Shown in pieces: positions 1 to 8,648 of a DNA stretch of 50,105 nucleotides. Each line of letters opens with the position of its first letter. Positions within the stretch are counted from its first letter, which is position 1. The stretch spans positions 1 to 50,105 of the forward strand of contig PBNZ01000047.1 in assembly GCA_002723275.1 (NCBI GenBank), in the 5' to 3' direction. The translations under genes were made by a program, and so were the position numbers. The stretch comes from Planctomycetaceae bacterium. GTDB taxonomy: Bacteria > Planctomycetota > Planctomycetia > Pirellulales > Pirellulaceae. The notes beneath the pieces are model-generated. The model was given only the letters and a program-made list of their open reading frames with translations. It ran no database searches and was not told the origin of the DNA.

Positions 1-210
1 CGAAGGACAGCAGGACGAAGGACAGCAGGACGAAGGGCAACAAGGCGAAGGACAACAAAGCGAAGGACAACAAAGCGAAGGACAACAAAGCGAAGGACAA
101 CAAGGCGAAGGACAACAAGGCGAAGGACAGCAGGACGAAGGACAGCAGGACGAAGGACAGCAGGACGAAGGACAGCAGGACGAAGGGCAACAAGGCGAAG
201 GACAACAGAA
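1..210 (+). repeat. 15-bp tandem repeat encoding EGQQ(D/G/S) pentapeptides
   Basis: Fourteen consecutive 15-bp units fill the first 210 bases. Each starts CGAAGG, and the last one diverges in its final bases. The length is a multiple of three, so the array stays in frame with the downstream coding sequence and encodes Glu-Gly-Gln-Gln followed by Asp, Gly, Ser or finally Asn. Unit variants fall in blocks: D,D,G then S,S,S then G,G then D,D,D,D,G,N. The G-ending variant with GGGCAACAAGG occurs at units 3 and 13, each time after D units, which hints at a block duplication. The array runs off the left edge, so its true copy number is unknown. Confidence 0.95.
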
Positions 211-1060
211 CCAACAAGAAAACTTCCCTGGCCAAAATCGAATCCAGCAAGCCGAACAACGCATGCGAGATGCGGAACAACAGCTCGAAGAAGCTAAGCG
301 AGACGAAGCGATCGAGGATCAAGTCGAAGCTCGCCGCTTGCTAGAACAAGCCAAGGCGGAACTCGAACAGATCCTGCGACAACTCCGAGAAGAGGAAATT
401 GAACGAACGCTTGCGATGCTGGAATCGAGATTTCGCAAGATGCTGGAAATGCAGCTCAAGGTTTACGACGACACTCGACGCCTGAGCCAAATCCCCGTCA
501 ACCAACGTGACAATCAAGTTGTTGTCCAAGCAGGTCGCCTGGGAGCCCAAGAACTCCGCATCGTTAACGAAGCTGAACGAGCCCTCTTGCTGTTACGAGA
601 GGAAGGATCCTCGGTGGCCTTCCCAGAAGCCGTCGCCCAGATACGAGCCGATATGGAACAGATCGCGGAACGACTGACTCGAACCAAACTGGATCGAATC
701 ACGCTTGGCCTCGAGGAAGATGTCATCGCTGCGTTGGAAGAGATGATCGAAGCCTTGCAGAAAGCTCAACAGGAGGCTGAAGAACGCAGGCAGCAGCAAC
801 AACAACAACAACAGCAGCAACAGGGGGCACCGCAAGACCAGCCTTTGGTCGATGCGATCGCCGAACTCAAGATGATTCGTGCACTTCAACTGCGAGTCAA
901 CAAACGAACTCAGCGATATGCTCGCCTCTTGGACGAACCAGACAATCTAGTCGGGCAAGCGACAGACAACGAATTGATCGAGTCACTTTCAAAGCTTTCT
1001 GAGCGAGAAGAACGCATCCGCAAGTTGACGCGGGATATCGTTTTGGGGAGGAATCAATGA
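2..1060 (+). CDS. Coiled-coil protein with EGQQ repeats, C-terminal part (5' end outside window)
   Basis: The frame is open from base 2 to the TGA at 1058-1060. The ATG at 263 is therefore internal, and the gene starts upstream of the window. The visible 352 residues begin with about 70 residues of EGQQ(D/G/S) repeats. A very charged, Glu/Gln/Arg-rich helical region follows, probably coiled coil, interrupted by an 11-glutamine run near base 795-825. The end is charged (SEREERIRKLTRDIVLG). Large planctomycete proteins next to MoxR/VWA-type operons, some of the DUF4175 type, have Q-rich tails like this, but no diagnostic domain is visible here. The stop overlaps the next start (ATGA, 1057-1060), so the two genes are probably co-translated. 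Confidence 0.8.
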   Translation, partial: EGQQDEGQQDEGQQGEGQQSEGQQSEGQQSEGQQGEGQQGEGQQDEGQQDEGQQDEGQQDEGQQGEGQQNQQENFPGQNRIQQAEQRMRDAEQQLEEAKRDEAIEDQVEARRLLEQAKAELEQILRQLREEEIERTLAMLESRFRKMLEMQLKVYDDTRRLSQIPVNQRDNQVVVQAGRLGAQELRIVNEAERALLLLREEGSSVAFPEAVAQIRADMEQIAERLTRTKLDRITLGLEEDVIAALEEMIEALQKAQQEAEERRQQQQQQQQQQQGAPQDQPLVDAIAELKMIRALQLRVNKRTQRYARLLDEPDNLVGQATDNELIESLSKLSEREERIRKLTRDIVLGRNQ

Positions 1061-2103
1061 TCAACCATCGAGTCCTTATTGCAATCATAGCGATCTGCTT
1101 TTCCACTCCTGCTTATGGCGCGAATGAATTAGCTCGACGGGCATCCTGGAGCGTTCCCACGCACGAAGAGACGAAGCGGCAGGTGGCCGAATGGTTCTCT
1201 TCATTGAGCCCGACTCAAGAACAACTCAGCGAATTCGACGCGATTTGGGCGTTACCTGAGTCGGCGAATCAGGTCGACGGCGACCGCCAGCTAATCGCGA
1301 CCGTACGTTCGCTGGCATTGATCAATCCGTCCGTGAAACAATTGGTTGAGTCTTTACGAGACCCGGAACGCCATCTCCCCGACTTTGATCTCACATTACT
1401 TGAAGACGAAACCTTGCCAGGCTGGGCCAAGAACAACGTTCGATTGTGGTACGCACAATGGTTGGCTAACCATCAGTTCTACAATGAGCTTCGCGAACAG
1501 ATTGAATCGCTGAAGCCAACCGACGTTGCTGACCCTGCGGCTTTATTGTTCTACCAAAGCGTCGCGTTCCATCGATTACTCGACAAAGAGAATTGCCTGC
1601 CGGCGCTCGACAAGCTGCTGGAGAACGAGGCAACGATCCCAAAACGTTATGCGACCCTTGCCAAGCTGATGAAGGCAGACATCGCTCCGATGAAAAAGGA
1701 TTCCCTCGACGAGGTAGCTCGCCTGATGGACAGCATCAAGGTGCGTCTTGGACAAGGCCGGGCAGGAACTCGAGTTCGCAAGGAAGAGGACGACGTCATC
1801 GCCAAACTGGACAAGATGATCGAACAGCTCGAGGAACAGGCTCAGCAGTCATCGTCACAGAGCTCAGGTGGGCAGGGGAACTCCGCGCCGTCGTCCCCGA
1901 TGGAACAAAGCACACCCGCAGAGTTGAAGGGTCCGGGCAACGTCGACCCCAAAAAGCTGGGCGCTCAAACGGACTGGGGAAATCTCCCCGCTAAGGAACG
2001 TGAAGAGGCGCTTCAGGAACTTGGAAAAGATCTCCCCTCCCATTATCGCGATGTGATTGAAGAATACTTCCAGAAGCTTGCGAGAGACGGCGTCCAACCT
2101 TGA
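1057..2103 (+). CDS. Exported hypothetical protein
   Basis: A 348-residue protein whose ATG overlaps the preceding stop by four bases. Residues 1-21 form a Sec signal peptide (hydrophobic core VLIAIIAICF, likely cleavage after AYG). The mature part is mostly helical with no motif I can name. Residues about 255-285 are a Ser/Gln-rich linker. The C-terminus contains LPSHYRDVIEEYFQKLARDG; I have the impression that similar endings occur in planctomycete proteins encoded beside VWA-domain genes. Its position between the coiled-coil protein and the NPCBM-like protein suggests a periplasmic partner in the same envelope complex or pathway. That is inference; the function is unknown. Confidence 0.75.
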   Translation: MINHRVLIAIIAICFSTPAYGANELARRASWSVPTHEETKRQVAEWFSSLSPTQEQLSEFDAIWALPESANQVDGDRQLIATVRSLALINPSVKQLVESLRDPERHLPDFDLTLLEDETLPGWAKNNVRLWYAQWLANHQFYNELREQIESLKPTDVADPAALLFYQSVAFHRLLDKENCLPALDKLLENEATIPKRYATLAKLMKADIAPMKKDSLDEVARLMDSIKVRLGQGRAGTRVRKEEDDVIAKLDKMIEQLEEQAQQSSSQSSGGQGNSAPSSPMEQSTPAELKGPGNVDPKKLGAQTDWGNLPAKEREEALQELGKDLPSHYRDVIEEYFQKLARDGVQP

Positions 2104-2182
2104 CCGTCGCCTTGCAAGCACCGAACCGCAGGGCGAATCGATCCCCACATCGTTTCGCCCTCAACGTTAAAAAAGGCCCACC

Positions 2183-3400
2183 ATGATTCACGCTGCCCTC
2201 ATCCTCGCTATGCTCGGATCGACGGACATCACCGTTGAAGACCGCGCCGGCTCATCGACCAAGGGTTCGCTTGTAGAATTAACGGCCGACGGGATCTCAT
2301 TTGTATCGGGAGACGAAACGCAGACGGTAGAGGCAAGCGGACTGGCCAAGCTTAATTTTGGCAACCCGGCCACAAAAGCTCCTGAATCATCGCTGGTTCA
2401 ACTCCGAGATGGCTCGCAACTGACTGCGACATCGATTACCGTCACGGACGGTGAGGCAACGATCACGACGGCCAGCGGTATTTCACAATCGATTCCGACC
2501 GACAAGATTGATTACGCGCTTCTGCAACCAACCAATGAAGGACTCGATGCAGCCCGCGCTGAGATTTTCGAACGACGCCCGGTCGGCGACGTCGTCATCA
2601 TTCGGCGCCCAAGCGAAAAGCTAGACTACGTGGATGGTGTATTTGGGGACATCTCGAGCGAGTCAGTCAGGTTCCAATTCGATGACGAATGGATTGATGT
2701 ACGTCGGGGCAAGGTCGATTCCATCTGGTACTACAGTGCAACTCCAGATACCCAGCCCAAATCACGCTGTGACGTCAAATTAATCGACGACAGCAATCTC
2801 AAGGCAGCCTCCCTGCAACTCGATGACAACAAAGTGCTGGTAAGAACAACGGGTGGCCTCGACCTCTCCCTGCCACTTTCGACGGTTCGCGAAATCATCT
2901 TCGCATCATCAACAGCTATTCCGCTCAGTTCACTGAGCCCCGAACGGGTCGAGCGCACTCCTTCCTTGGAGATTGCGACCTTGAGTCGGGACCTCTCGGA
3001 CTTGGGAGTTGACGATCTTTTCGCACCCCGTGTTGACGAAAGCTTTATCGGTAGCGGCCAACTACGCCTCATGGGCAAAGGCGGCGTTCTCACCGAACAT
3101 CGCCAGGGCATTGCCCTCCACAGTCGTACTGAATTGACCTATCGACTAGCGGGCGAGTACCGCCGCCTCACCGCCCTGGCAGGACTGGATCCGGCTTCGC
3201 GTCTGAGTGGCCTGGTTGAACTCGTCATCCACGGAGACGACCAGGAACTTTACCGTAAAGAGTTACAAGCCGAACAATCTGCCGTCGAATTGGATCTCGA
3301 TTTATCAGGAGTCAATCGTTTAAGGATTCTGGTGGACTACGGCGACAACTCCGGAGTTGCCGATCGCGTGAACATCTGTGATGCGAGGTTACTGAAGTGA
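2183..3400 (+). CDS. Exported protein with C-terminal NPCBM-like domain
   Basis: A 405-residue protein with a short hydrophobic N-terminus (MIHAALILAMLGS) that may act as a signal peptide. Residues 15-250 are beta-rich with repeating D-x-S-x-L and V-R patterns. Residues about 285-405 match the pattern of the NPCBM/NEW2 beta-sandwich: a hydrophobic strand ending in HSRTELTYRL, then AGLDP, VELVIHGDDQELY, a ValGluLeuAsp strand, and the closing LRILVDYGDNSGVADRVN. Such domains bind carbohydrate or serve as non-catalytic modules in planctomycete secreted proteins. The stop overlaps the GTG start of the HtrA-like gene by four bases (GTGA), so coupling with the proteases downstream is likely. Confidence 0.75.
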   Translation: MIHAALILAMLGSTDITVEDRAGSSTKGSLVELTADGISFVSGDETQTVEASGLAKLNFGNPATKAPESSLVQLRDGSQLTATSITVTDGEATITTASGISQSIPTDKIDYALLQPTNEGLDAARAEIFERRPVGDVVIIRRPSEKLDYVDGVFGDISSESVRFQFDDEWIDVRRGKVDSIWYYSATPDTQPKSRCDVKLIDDSNLKAASLQLDDNKVLVRTTGGLDLSLPLSTVREIIFASSTAIPLSSLSPERVERTPSLEIATLSRDLSDLGVDDLFAPRVDESFIGSGQLRLMGKGGVLTEHRQGIALHSRTELTYRLAGEYRRLTALAGLDPASRLSGLVELVIHGDDQELYRKELQAEQSAVELDLDLSGVNRLRILVDYGDNSGVADRVNICDARLLK

Positions 3401-5217
3401 TTCGACCGTTTCTTTGTATTGCTGCCTCCTTGATCATCACCGCCGGACTCTCCTGGAGTACGAGCACGGCCTCGGAGGATCTCATCATCCCCGAACAGGT
3501 GCTTGAGGCTCAGCAAGAACGCATCGATGCAATTGCACGCGCGAGCGAATGCACCGTCGCTGTTTTTTCCGCAGGCAAAGCCGGCGGAGGTGGTTCGGGT
3601 GTTGTGATTTCAGCAGACGGATTCGCCCTTACCAACTTTCATGTGAGCAAACCTTGTGGTGATCACATGAAATGCAGCATGAATGATGGCCAGCTCTACG
3701 ACGCGGTGATTGTCGGCATTGATCCAACAGGAGACGTCGCTCTGATCAAACTCTTAGGGCGAGACGACTTTCCGTATGCAGAAATCGCGGACAGCGATAA
3801 GGTTCAAGTCGGTGACTGGTGCTTCGCAGTCGGCAACCCATTCTTGCTGGCAACCAACTTCGAGCCAACCGTCACCTACGGCATTGTCTCTGGTGTCCAT
3901 CGTTATCAATACCCGGCGGGCACCTTACTGGAATACGCCGATTGCATTCAAACTGACGCAGCGATCAATCCGGGCAACTCCGGCGGACCGCTCTTTAATG
4001 CCAAGGGGCAATTGATCGGCATCAACGGTCGCGGGTCCTTTGAAAAAAGAGGCCGCGTCAACGTTGGCGTCGGCTACGCGATCTCGATCAATCAGATCAT
4101 GCACTTCCTGGGACATTTACATAGCGGAAGAATCGTAGACCATGCGACTCTGGGAGCCAATGTGGCCACCGACGAGGACGGCGGAGTCGTCGTGACGAAC
4201 ATCCTCGAATCTTCGGACGCCTACCGACGAGGCCTGCGGTATGGTGACCACATCGTCGCCTTCGGCGGACGTTCGATCGAAACGGTGAACGGACTCAAGA
4301 ATGCTTTAGGCATTTTCCCAAAGGGTTGGCGTGTTCCGCTGAGCTATGTCCGTGACGGAGAACGATTCGAAACCTTCGTCCGCCTCGCTGGCGTCCACGG
4401 CAGCGATGAATTAATCCAAAAGGTTCAACAAGGAAATATCGCCCCCCCCGCACCTCATCCGGACAAACCGAACGACGGCGAAAACCCCGAAGACGCAGAG
4501 CCTGAAGATCGTAAGCCCGCACCACGACTCCTGCCCGGTGGACTCTCGCTTAAGCAGCCCGTCCCCAAAGCAATTAAGGGTGTTTTCGAATCGCGCCGTG
4601 GTTATTCCAACTATTACTTCAATCGCCAGAATCAAAATCGAGTCTGGCAGGCCCATCAATCCACCGGAGATTTTGAAGCCAACAAGGCGATCTGGAAACT
4701 GAACGGAAAAACCGCTCAACAAGGCCCTGCAGAAATCACTCTCGACGACGAACAGACGCTGGCTCGCATGGCCACGAATGAGGGCAATACCGAGATGTTG
4801 CTTGATATGTCGGCAAATCTCGAGCAACAACTTCAGCCAACGGGCAGCGGAGGCATGCTCGTGGCTCTGCACCTCTGGCGATACATGCTGACCCACGGCC
4901 CCTCACGATTTGGTGAAGTGTACTACCTTGGCAAAGCACCGTGGCCAGGACAGGAAAAACCTGCTGACGTTTTGGTGGGAACTCACGATGCCGTCGAAGC
5001 CTGGTTCTATTTCAATGCTACATCGGGACAACTCGTCGGCATGGAAATGTACCCGGACATCGGCGTCGACCCGTGCGAATTGAGCTTCCGAGAATACAAG
5101 GACGTTGACGGGCGTGAATTACCCTTCGAAATTGAAGTCCGCTACGGCGACCAGACCTACGGCATTCTGCAACTAGACGACTACCAATTAACTGCGAAAG
5201 TAAAGGAGGACGCCTGA
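3397..5217 (+). CDS. HtrA-like S1C serine protease with PDZ domain, catalytic triad intact
   Basis: A 606-residue exported protease starting at a GTG that overlaps the previous stop. A signal peptide covers residues 1-26. The trypsin-like domain (about 40-235) has all three catalytic residues in canonical contexts: His82 (GFALTNFHV), Asp113 (TGDVALIKL) and Ser195 (NPGNSGGPL). A PDZ domain follows at about 250-330. A Pro/Asp/Glu-rich linker (345-375) leads to a C-terminal domain of about 220 residues; its segment YFNATSGQLVGMEMYP then DVDGRELPFEIEV resembles LolA-like/outer-membrane-sorting folds. It probably acts in the periplasm on misfolded or specific envelope proteins. It is the only member of the three-paralogue run that can be an active protease. 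The stop overlaps the next start (TGATG). Confidence 0.9.
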   Translation: MIRPFLCIAASLIITAGLSWSTSTASEDLIIPEQVLEAQQERIDAIARASECTVAVFSAGKAGGGGSGVVISADGFALTNFHVSKPCGDHMKCSMNDGQLYDAVIVGIDPTGDVALIKLLGRDDFPYAEIADSDKVQVGDWCFAVGNPFLLATNFEPTVTYGIVSGVHRYQYPAGTLLEYADCIQTDAAINPGNSGGPLFNAKGQLIGINGRGSFEKRGRVNVGVGYAISINQIMHFLGHLHSGRIVDHATLGANVATDEDGGVVVTNILESSDAYRRGLRYGDHIVAFGGRSIETVNGLKNALGIFPKGWRVPLSYVRDGERFETFVRLAGVHGSDELIQKVQQGNIAPPAPHPDKPNDGENPEDAEPEDRKPAPRLLPGGLSLKQPVPKAIKGVFESRRGYSNYYFNRQNQNRVWQAHQSTGDFEANKAIWKLNGKTAQQGPAEITLDDEQTLARMATNEGNTEMLLDMSANLEQQLQPTGSGGMLVALHLWRYMLTHGPSRFGEVYYLGKAPWPGQEKPADVLVGTHDAVEAWFYFNATSGQLVGMEMYPDIGVDPCELSFREYKDVDGRELPFEIEVRYGDQTYGILQLDDYQLTAKVKEDA

Positions 5218-6248
5218 TGCCACTGCCTCGACAGTCATCAACAGGACCTTGCGTCGTCTTGACGCTCGCTCTCGTTCTCTTTGCTGTTACCGAACTCTCA
5301 GCGCAGACAACGTTGCCTTCGGTCATTTCGGACGTTCAGCCCAAGATGGTCAAGATTTACGGAGCGGGCGGCATTCGTGGACTTGAATCCTATCAAAGTG
5401 GTTTTCTAATCAGTGAAGAAGGGCACATCCTGACCGCGTGGAGCTACGTGCTAGACACGGATTACGTGACGGCTGTCTTAGACGATGGGCGTAAGTTCAA
5501 AGCAGAAACAGTCGGCGCCGACCCTCGCAGTGATATTGCGGTGCTGAAGATCGATATTCAGGGAGCTCCACACTTCTCCCTTCCGGATGCATCTTCGGTC
5601 GGGCAAACAGGGGATCGAGTCCTGGCCTTTAGCAATTTGTATGGAATCGCGGCAGGCAATGAACCGTCAAGCGTTCTGCACGGCCACATCTCAGCAAAAA
5701 CGGATCTCAAAGCTCGCAAGGGCGTCTTCGAGACAACCTACAACGGCCCAGTCTATGTGCTTGATGCGATGACCAATAATGCCGGAGCCGCCGGTGGGGC
5801 GCTCACCGACTTCCAGGGCAATCTACTGGGAATGCTCGGCAAGGAATTGCTCAACTCCCAAACCAATACATGGCTCAATTTTGCCTTGCCGATTACCGAT
5901 TTGAAACCGCGAGTGGACGATATTCTCGCGGGTCGAGTCCGTCGAGATGAGGCAGCTCAGCGTCCCCGACCTGCCGATCACCACAGCCTGCAGCGCCTGG
6001 GAATTGTGCTCATTCCGAATGTCCTCGTCAAAACCCCTCCCTTTGTGGAAAAAATCGATACGGGTTCACCGGCAGCATCTCAGGGACTTCAGCCCGACGA
6101 CCTTGTTCTTTTCGTCGGCCCTAACATGGTGCAATCTCGCAACGAAATGATTGAAGAGCTTTCCTACATTGATCGGCTTGATGCGGTGAAGTTAACGGTG
6201 CTTCGCGACCAAGAGCTGATCGAATTTGAACTAATCTCTCAGGATTAG
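5217..6248 (+). CDS. Degenerate HtrA-like protein (pseudoprotease) with PDZ domain
   Basis: A 343-residue exported protein whose ATG overlaps the upstream TGA by one base; AAAGGAGGA at about 5201-5209 is a strong ribosome binding site. A signal peptide ends near residue 30 (LSAQ). The trypsin-like fold is recognisable, but the catalytic His position reads Ser76 (GHILTAWSYV) and the catalytic Ser position reads Ala192 (NAGAAGGAL). Only the Asp is kept (Asp106, RSDIAVLKI). The PDZ part is at about 255-340 (GSPAASQGLQPDDLVLFV). It cannot work by the normal serine protease mechanism, so a binding, scaffold or regulatory role beside the intact protease is likely. The frame is clean, so this is not a decaying gene. 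Confidence 0.88.
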   Translation: MPLPRQSSTGPCVVLTLALVLFAVTELSAQTTLPSVISDVQPKMVKIYGAGGIRGLESYQSGFLISEEGHILTAWSYVLDTDYVTAVLDDGRKFKAETVGADPRSDIAVLKIDIQGAPHFSLPDASSVGQTGDRVLAFSNLYGIAAGNEPSSVLHGHISAKTDLKARKGVFETTYNGPVYVLDAMTNNAGAAGGALTDFQGNLLGMLGKELLNSQTNTWLNFALPITDLKPRVDDILAGRVRRDEAAQRPRPADHHSLQRLGIVLIPNVLVKTPPFVEKIDTGSPAASQGLQPDDLVLFVGPNMVQSRNEMIEELSYIDRLDAVKLTVLRDQELIEFELISQD

Positions 6249-6266
6249 CCGCGGAGTTTCCCCTTG

Positions 6267-8234
6267 ATGATGCGTCACAGCTTCCTCACCTGCAGCCTGG
6301 CACTGCTTTCGACAACCGTAGTTTTCGCGGAAGAAACGCTGCAGTCGCTGGAACAAGCGGCATTGCGAGCGGCCGCTGCTCGCGTCGCGCCGTCGGTTGT
6401 CCAGATCGAGGCGATTGGCGGACTCGAACGCATTGGCAAAACGTTGGTTGGCGACGGACCGACGACCGGCCTAATCGTCTCAGCTGATGGCCTAATTATC
6501 TCGAGCGCTTTTGGCCTGGCTCAGAATCCAAATTCAATTCTTGTCACGCTACCTGACGGAAAGCGTAAACCTGCAAAGATCGTCTCACGAGACAATAGTC
6601 GCATGCTGGTCCTCTTGCAGGTCGATACCGATGTCGACCTCCCCGTGCCCGAAGCCGCTCCTGTCGAAAAGATGCAAGTCGGCGAATGGACACTGGCCTT
6701 GGGACGCACCTTCTCAGCCTCGGAAGTCAACCTTTCGGTTGGCATCCTGAGCGCGAAAGATCGCATCTGGGGCACGGCAATTCAGACGGATGCAAAGATT
6801 TCTCCCGGCAACTACGGCGGACCGCTCGTGGACATCCAGGGTCGCGTTCTCGGCGTCCTCGCGCCGCTCTCTCCCGACATTGAGCTATACACCGCCGATG
6901 GCAAGCGAATCGACGCGAACCTGACCTCCGGTAATGAGTGGTACGACTCGGGAATTGGATTTGCGGTACCGCTGGAACACATTTTTTCGCGCCTTGATCA
7001 ACTCAAAAAGCAGGAGCTATTCAAAGGTCGCCTTGGTATCGCAATCAAGGAAACGGGAGTAGGTGGACCGGCGGAAATCGCAACCGTACGGAAAAAGTCA
7101 CCCGCAGCCGATGCCGGACTCCAACCAGGCGACGTGATTATTCGAGCCAACGACCAGGAAATCACAAGAAAGCTCCAGCTTCGACACGCTCTTGGCCCGT
7201 TGTACGGCGGCGACACACTGCGCCTGCTTGTCAAACGCGGTGCCGAAGAACTGGAACTGACACCAACGCTGCTGGACTCCCTCCCCAAATATGTCCAACC
7301 GTTTCTCGGCATTCTGCCCGAACGTCAAGCTGAAGGAGTTGTCATTCGGTGGGTCTACCCCGGTGGACCGGCTGCCGAAGCGGGACTGCTTCCGGGGGAC
7401 CGCTTGCTTCAACTTAATGAATCGGATGTCGAAGGTGCTGATCAATTACGCAATTCCGTCTCAAGCCTCGACATTGAGGATGAAGCCCAGCTCAAATACA
7501 TCCGTAACGGAAGCGAAGCAAATACGATCGCTCGCTTAAGCCCTCTACCGGAAGCGATTCCAACCAACCTCCCTCCAGCGAAGTCTCCCGCCGGTGAGGC
7601 TCCAGCAGCACAAACCGGCTTGATCGAAATCAAGATTCCGGAAGAAGCGGGGAATTGTTTTGCTTACGTTCCTGAAAACTATGATGCGAGAAAGAGCTAT
7701 GGTCTTCTGGTTTACTTGCCACCCGCTGGCGAGGTGAAGGCCGAAACAATTCGTGATGAATGGAAAGCCATCTGCGAAAGCCAGGACCTCATTCTCTTGC
7801 TGCCAGAACCGGCGACACCAACGCGCTGGGAACCGTCTGACGAGGCATTCATTCGCAAAACGATTGATGAATCGATCAAACTTTTCTCAATCGGCGAAAA
7901 CCGCGTGGTCGTTCATGGCTACCAGGGGGGCGGAGCCATGGCCTACCTGACAGGATTCAAACACCGTGATCTGGTGCGAGGTATTGTGGCGGTGGATGCC
8001 GGCGTCCCCTTACGCATCGGAACACCTGAAATCGATCCCATCAATCGACTTGCAATCTTGACCGCAGCCTCCGAGGGGTCCAAACTCTACAGTCGCATTA
8101 ACGGTAATGTTGAGCAACTACGAGAGATCGGTTTCCCGGTAACGGTCCTTGAGCTTGGCTCAGAACCTCGCCCCTTGGCCGCCGCGGACCGGATAGAAAT
8201 TGCCCGGTGGATTGATGCACTCGACCGCATCTAG
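6267..8234 (+). CDS. Degenerate HtrA-like protein with two PDZ domains fused to a degenerate alpha/beta hydrolase
   Basis: A protein of 655 residues. TTG 6264, ATG 6267 and ATG 6270 are all possible starts; I use 6267, with a GCGGAG site upstream. Signal peptide 1-21. The protease-like domain has lost all three catalytic residues: Phe82 for His (SSAFG), Met113 for Asp (DNSRMLVLLQV) and Tyr183 for Ser (SPGNYGGPL). PDZ domains lie at about 255-335 and 345-425. Residues 452-655 resemble the phospholipase/carboxylesterase alpha/beta hydrolases, but the nucleophile motif is HGYQGGGAMA, with Gln553 in place of Ser, and no His is seen at the expected C-terminal position. Every recognisable active site is therefore dead while the open frame and domain order are kept. 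It is probably a multi-domain scaffold or ligand-binding protein working with the intact HtrA-like protein upstream. Confidence 0.88.
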   Translation: MMRHSFLTCSLALLSTTVVFAEETLQSLEQAALRAAAARVAPSVVQIEAIGGLERIGKTLVGDGPTTGLIVSADGLIISSAFGLAQNPNSILVTLPDGKRKPAKIVSRDNSRMLVLLQVDTDVDLPVPEAAPVEKMQVGEWTLALGRTFSASEVNLSVGILSAKDRIWGTAIQTDAKISPGNYGGPLVDIQGRVLGVLAPLSPDIELYTADGKRIDANLTSGNEWYDSGIGFAVPLEHIFSRLDQLKKQELFKGRLGIAIKETGVGGPAEIATVRKKSPAADAGLQPGDVIIRANDQEITRKLQLRHALGPLYGGDTLRLLVKRGAEELELTPTLLDSLPKYVQPFLGILPERQAEGVVIRWVYPGGPAAEAGLLPGDRLLQLNESDVEGADQLRNSVSSLDIEDEAQLKYIRNGSEANTIARLSPLPEAIPTNLPPAKSPAGEAPAAQTGLIEIKIPEEAGNCFAYVPENYDARKSYGLLVYLPPAGEVKAETIRDEWKAICESQDLILLLPEPATPTRWEPSDEAFIRKTIDESIKLFSIGENRVVVHGYQGGGAMAYLTGFKHRDLVRGIVAVDAGVPLRIGTPEIDPINRLAILTAASEGSKLYSRINGNVEQLREIGFPVTVLELGSEPRPLAAADRIEIARWIDALDRI

Positions 8235-8281
8235 TTGCACCCCTGAATCCCCCATGGCCAGACAGTCAACAAGGAAATCGG

Positions 8282-8644
8282 ATGCCGACTGACTTAGCAT
8301 CTCCAGCCATGGTTTGGCGACGACATGCGATGGGCATTATCGCCGCCGTATTGCTCGCCCTCGGATTGGCCTTCTGGGTTTGGCCACCGACAGGAGGCGG
8401 CGGCGAGTTCCTGCATGGTTCGCTGATTAAGTCAGGCTTAGTGCTGGGAGCAGCGTGGCTGGCCTTTCCTCAGCTAGATCGGATGCCCGGATGGCTGTTC
8501 GTCACCGTCGTTGGCGTTTTACTCGTTGTGGCGGTCAAACCCAGGATTTTCCTGGCTTTGTCGCGATACCTTGTGTTTCTCGCGCCGCTATTTTTCGTAA
8601 TCTGGTTATTGCGACGCTTCAAATTCGCCAAGGACAAAGGCTAA
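8282..8644 (+). CDS. Small integral membrane protein, unknown function
   Basis: A 120-residue protein with three to four hydrophobic segments: about 16-34 (MGIIAAVLLALGLAFWVW), 47-61, 70-85 and 90-110. It ends in the positively charged tail RRFKFAKDKG. It starts 47 bases after the HtrA-like pseudoprotease and ends four bases before the stop of the opposite-strand isomerase, so it is probably the last gene of the envelope operon. No family is recognised. A role as a membrane anchor or partner of the preceding exported proteins is possible but not shown. Confidence 0.65.
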   Translation: MPTDLASPAMVWRRHAMGIIAAVLLALGLAFWVWPPTGGGGEFLHGSLIKSGLVLGAAWLAFPQLDRMPGWLFVTVVGVLLVVAVKPRIFLALSRYLVFLAPLFFVIWLLRRFKFAKDKG

Positions 8645-8648
8645 AGGA

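Noticed and set aside
1-210. Repeat array considered as CRISPR
   Set aside because: Units are contiguous without spacers, 15 bp long and in frame with a coding sequence.
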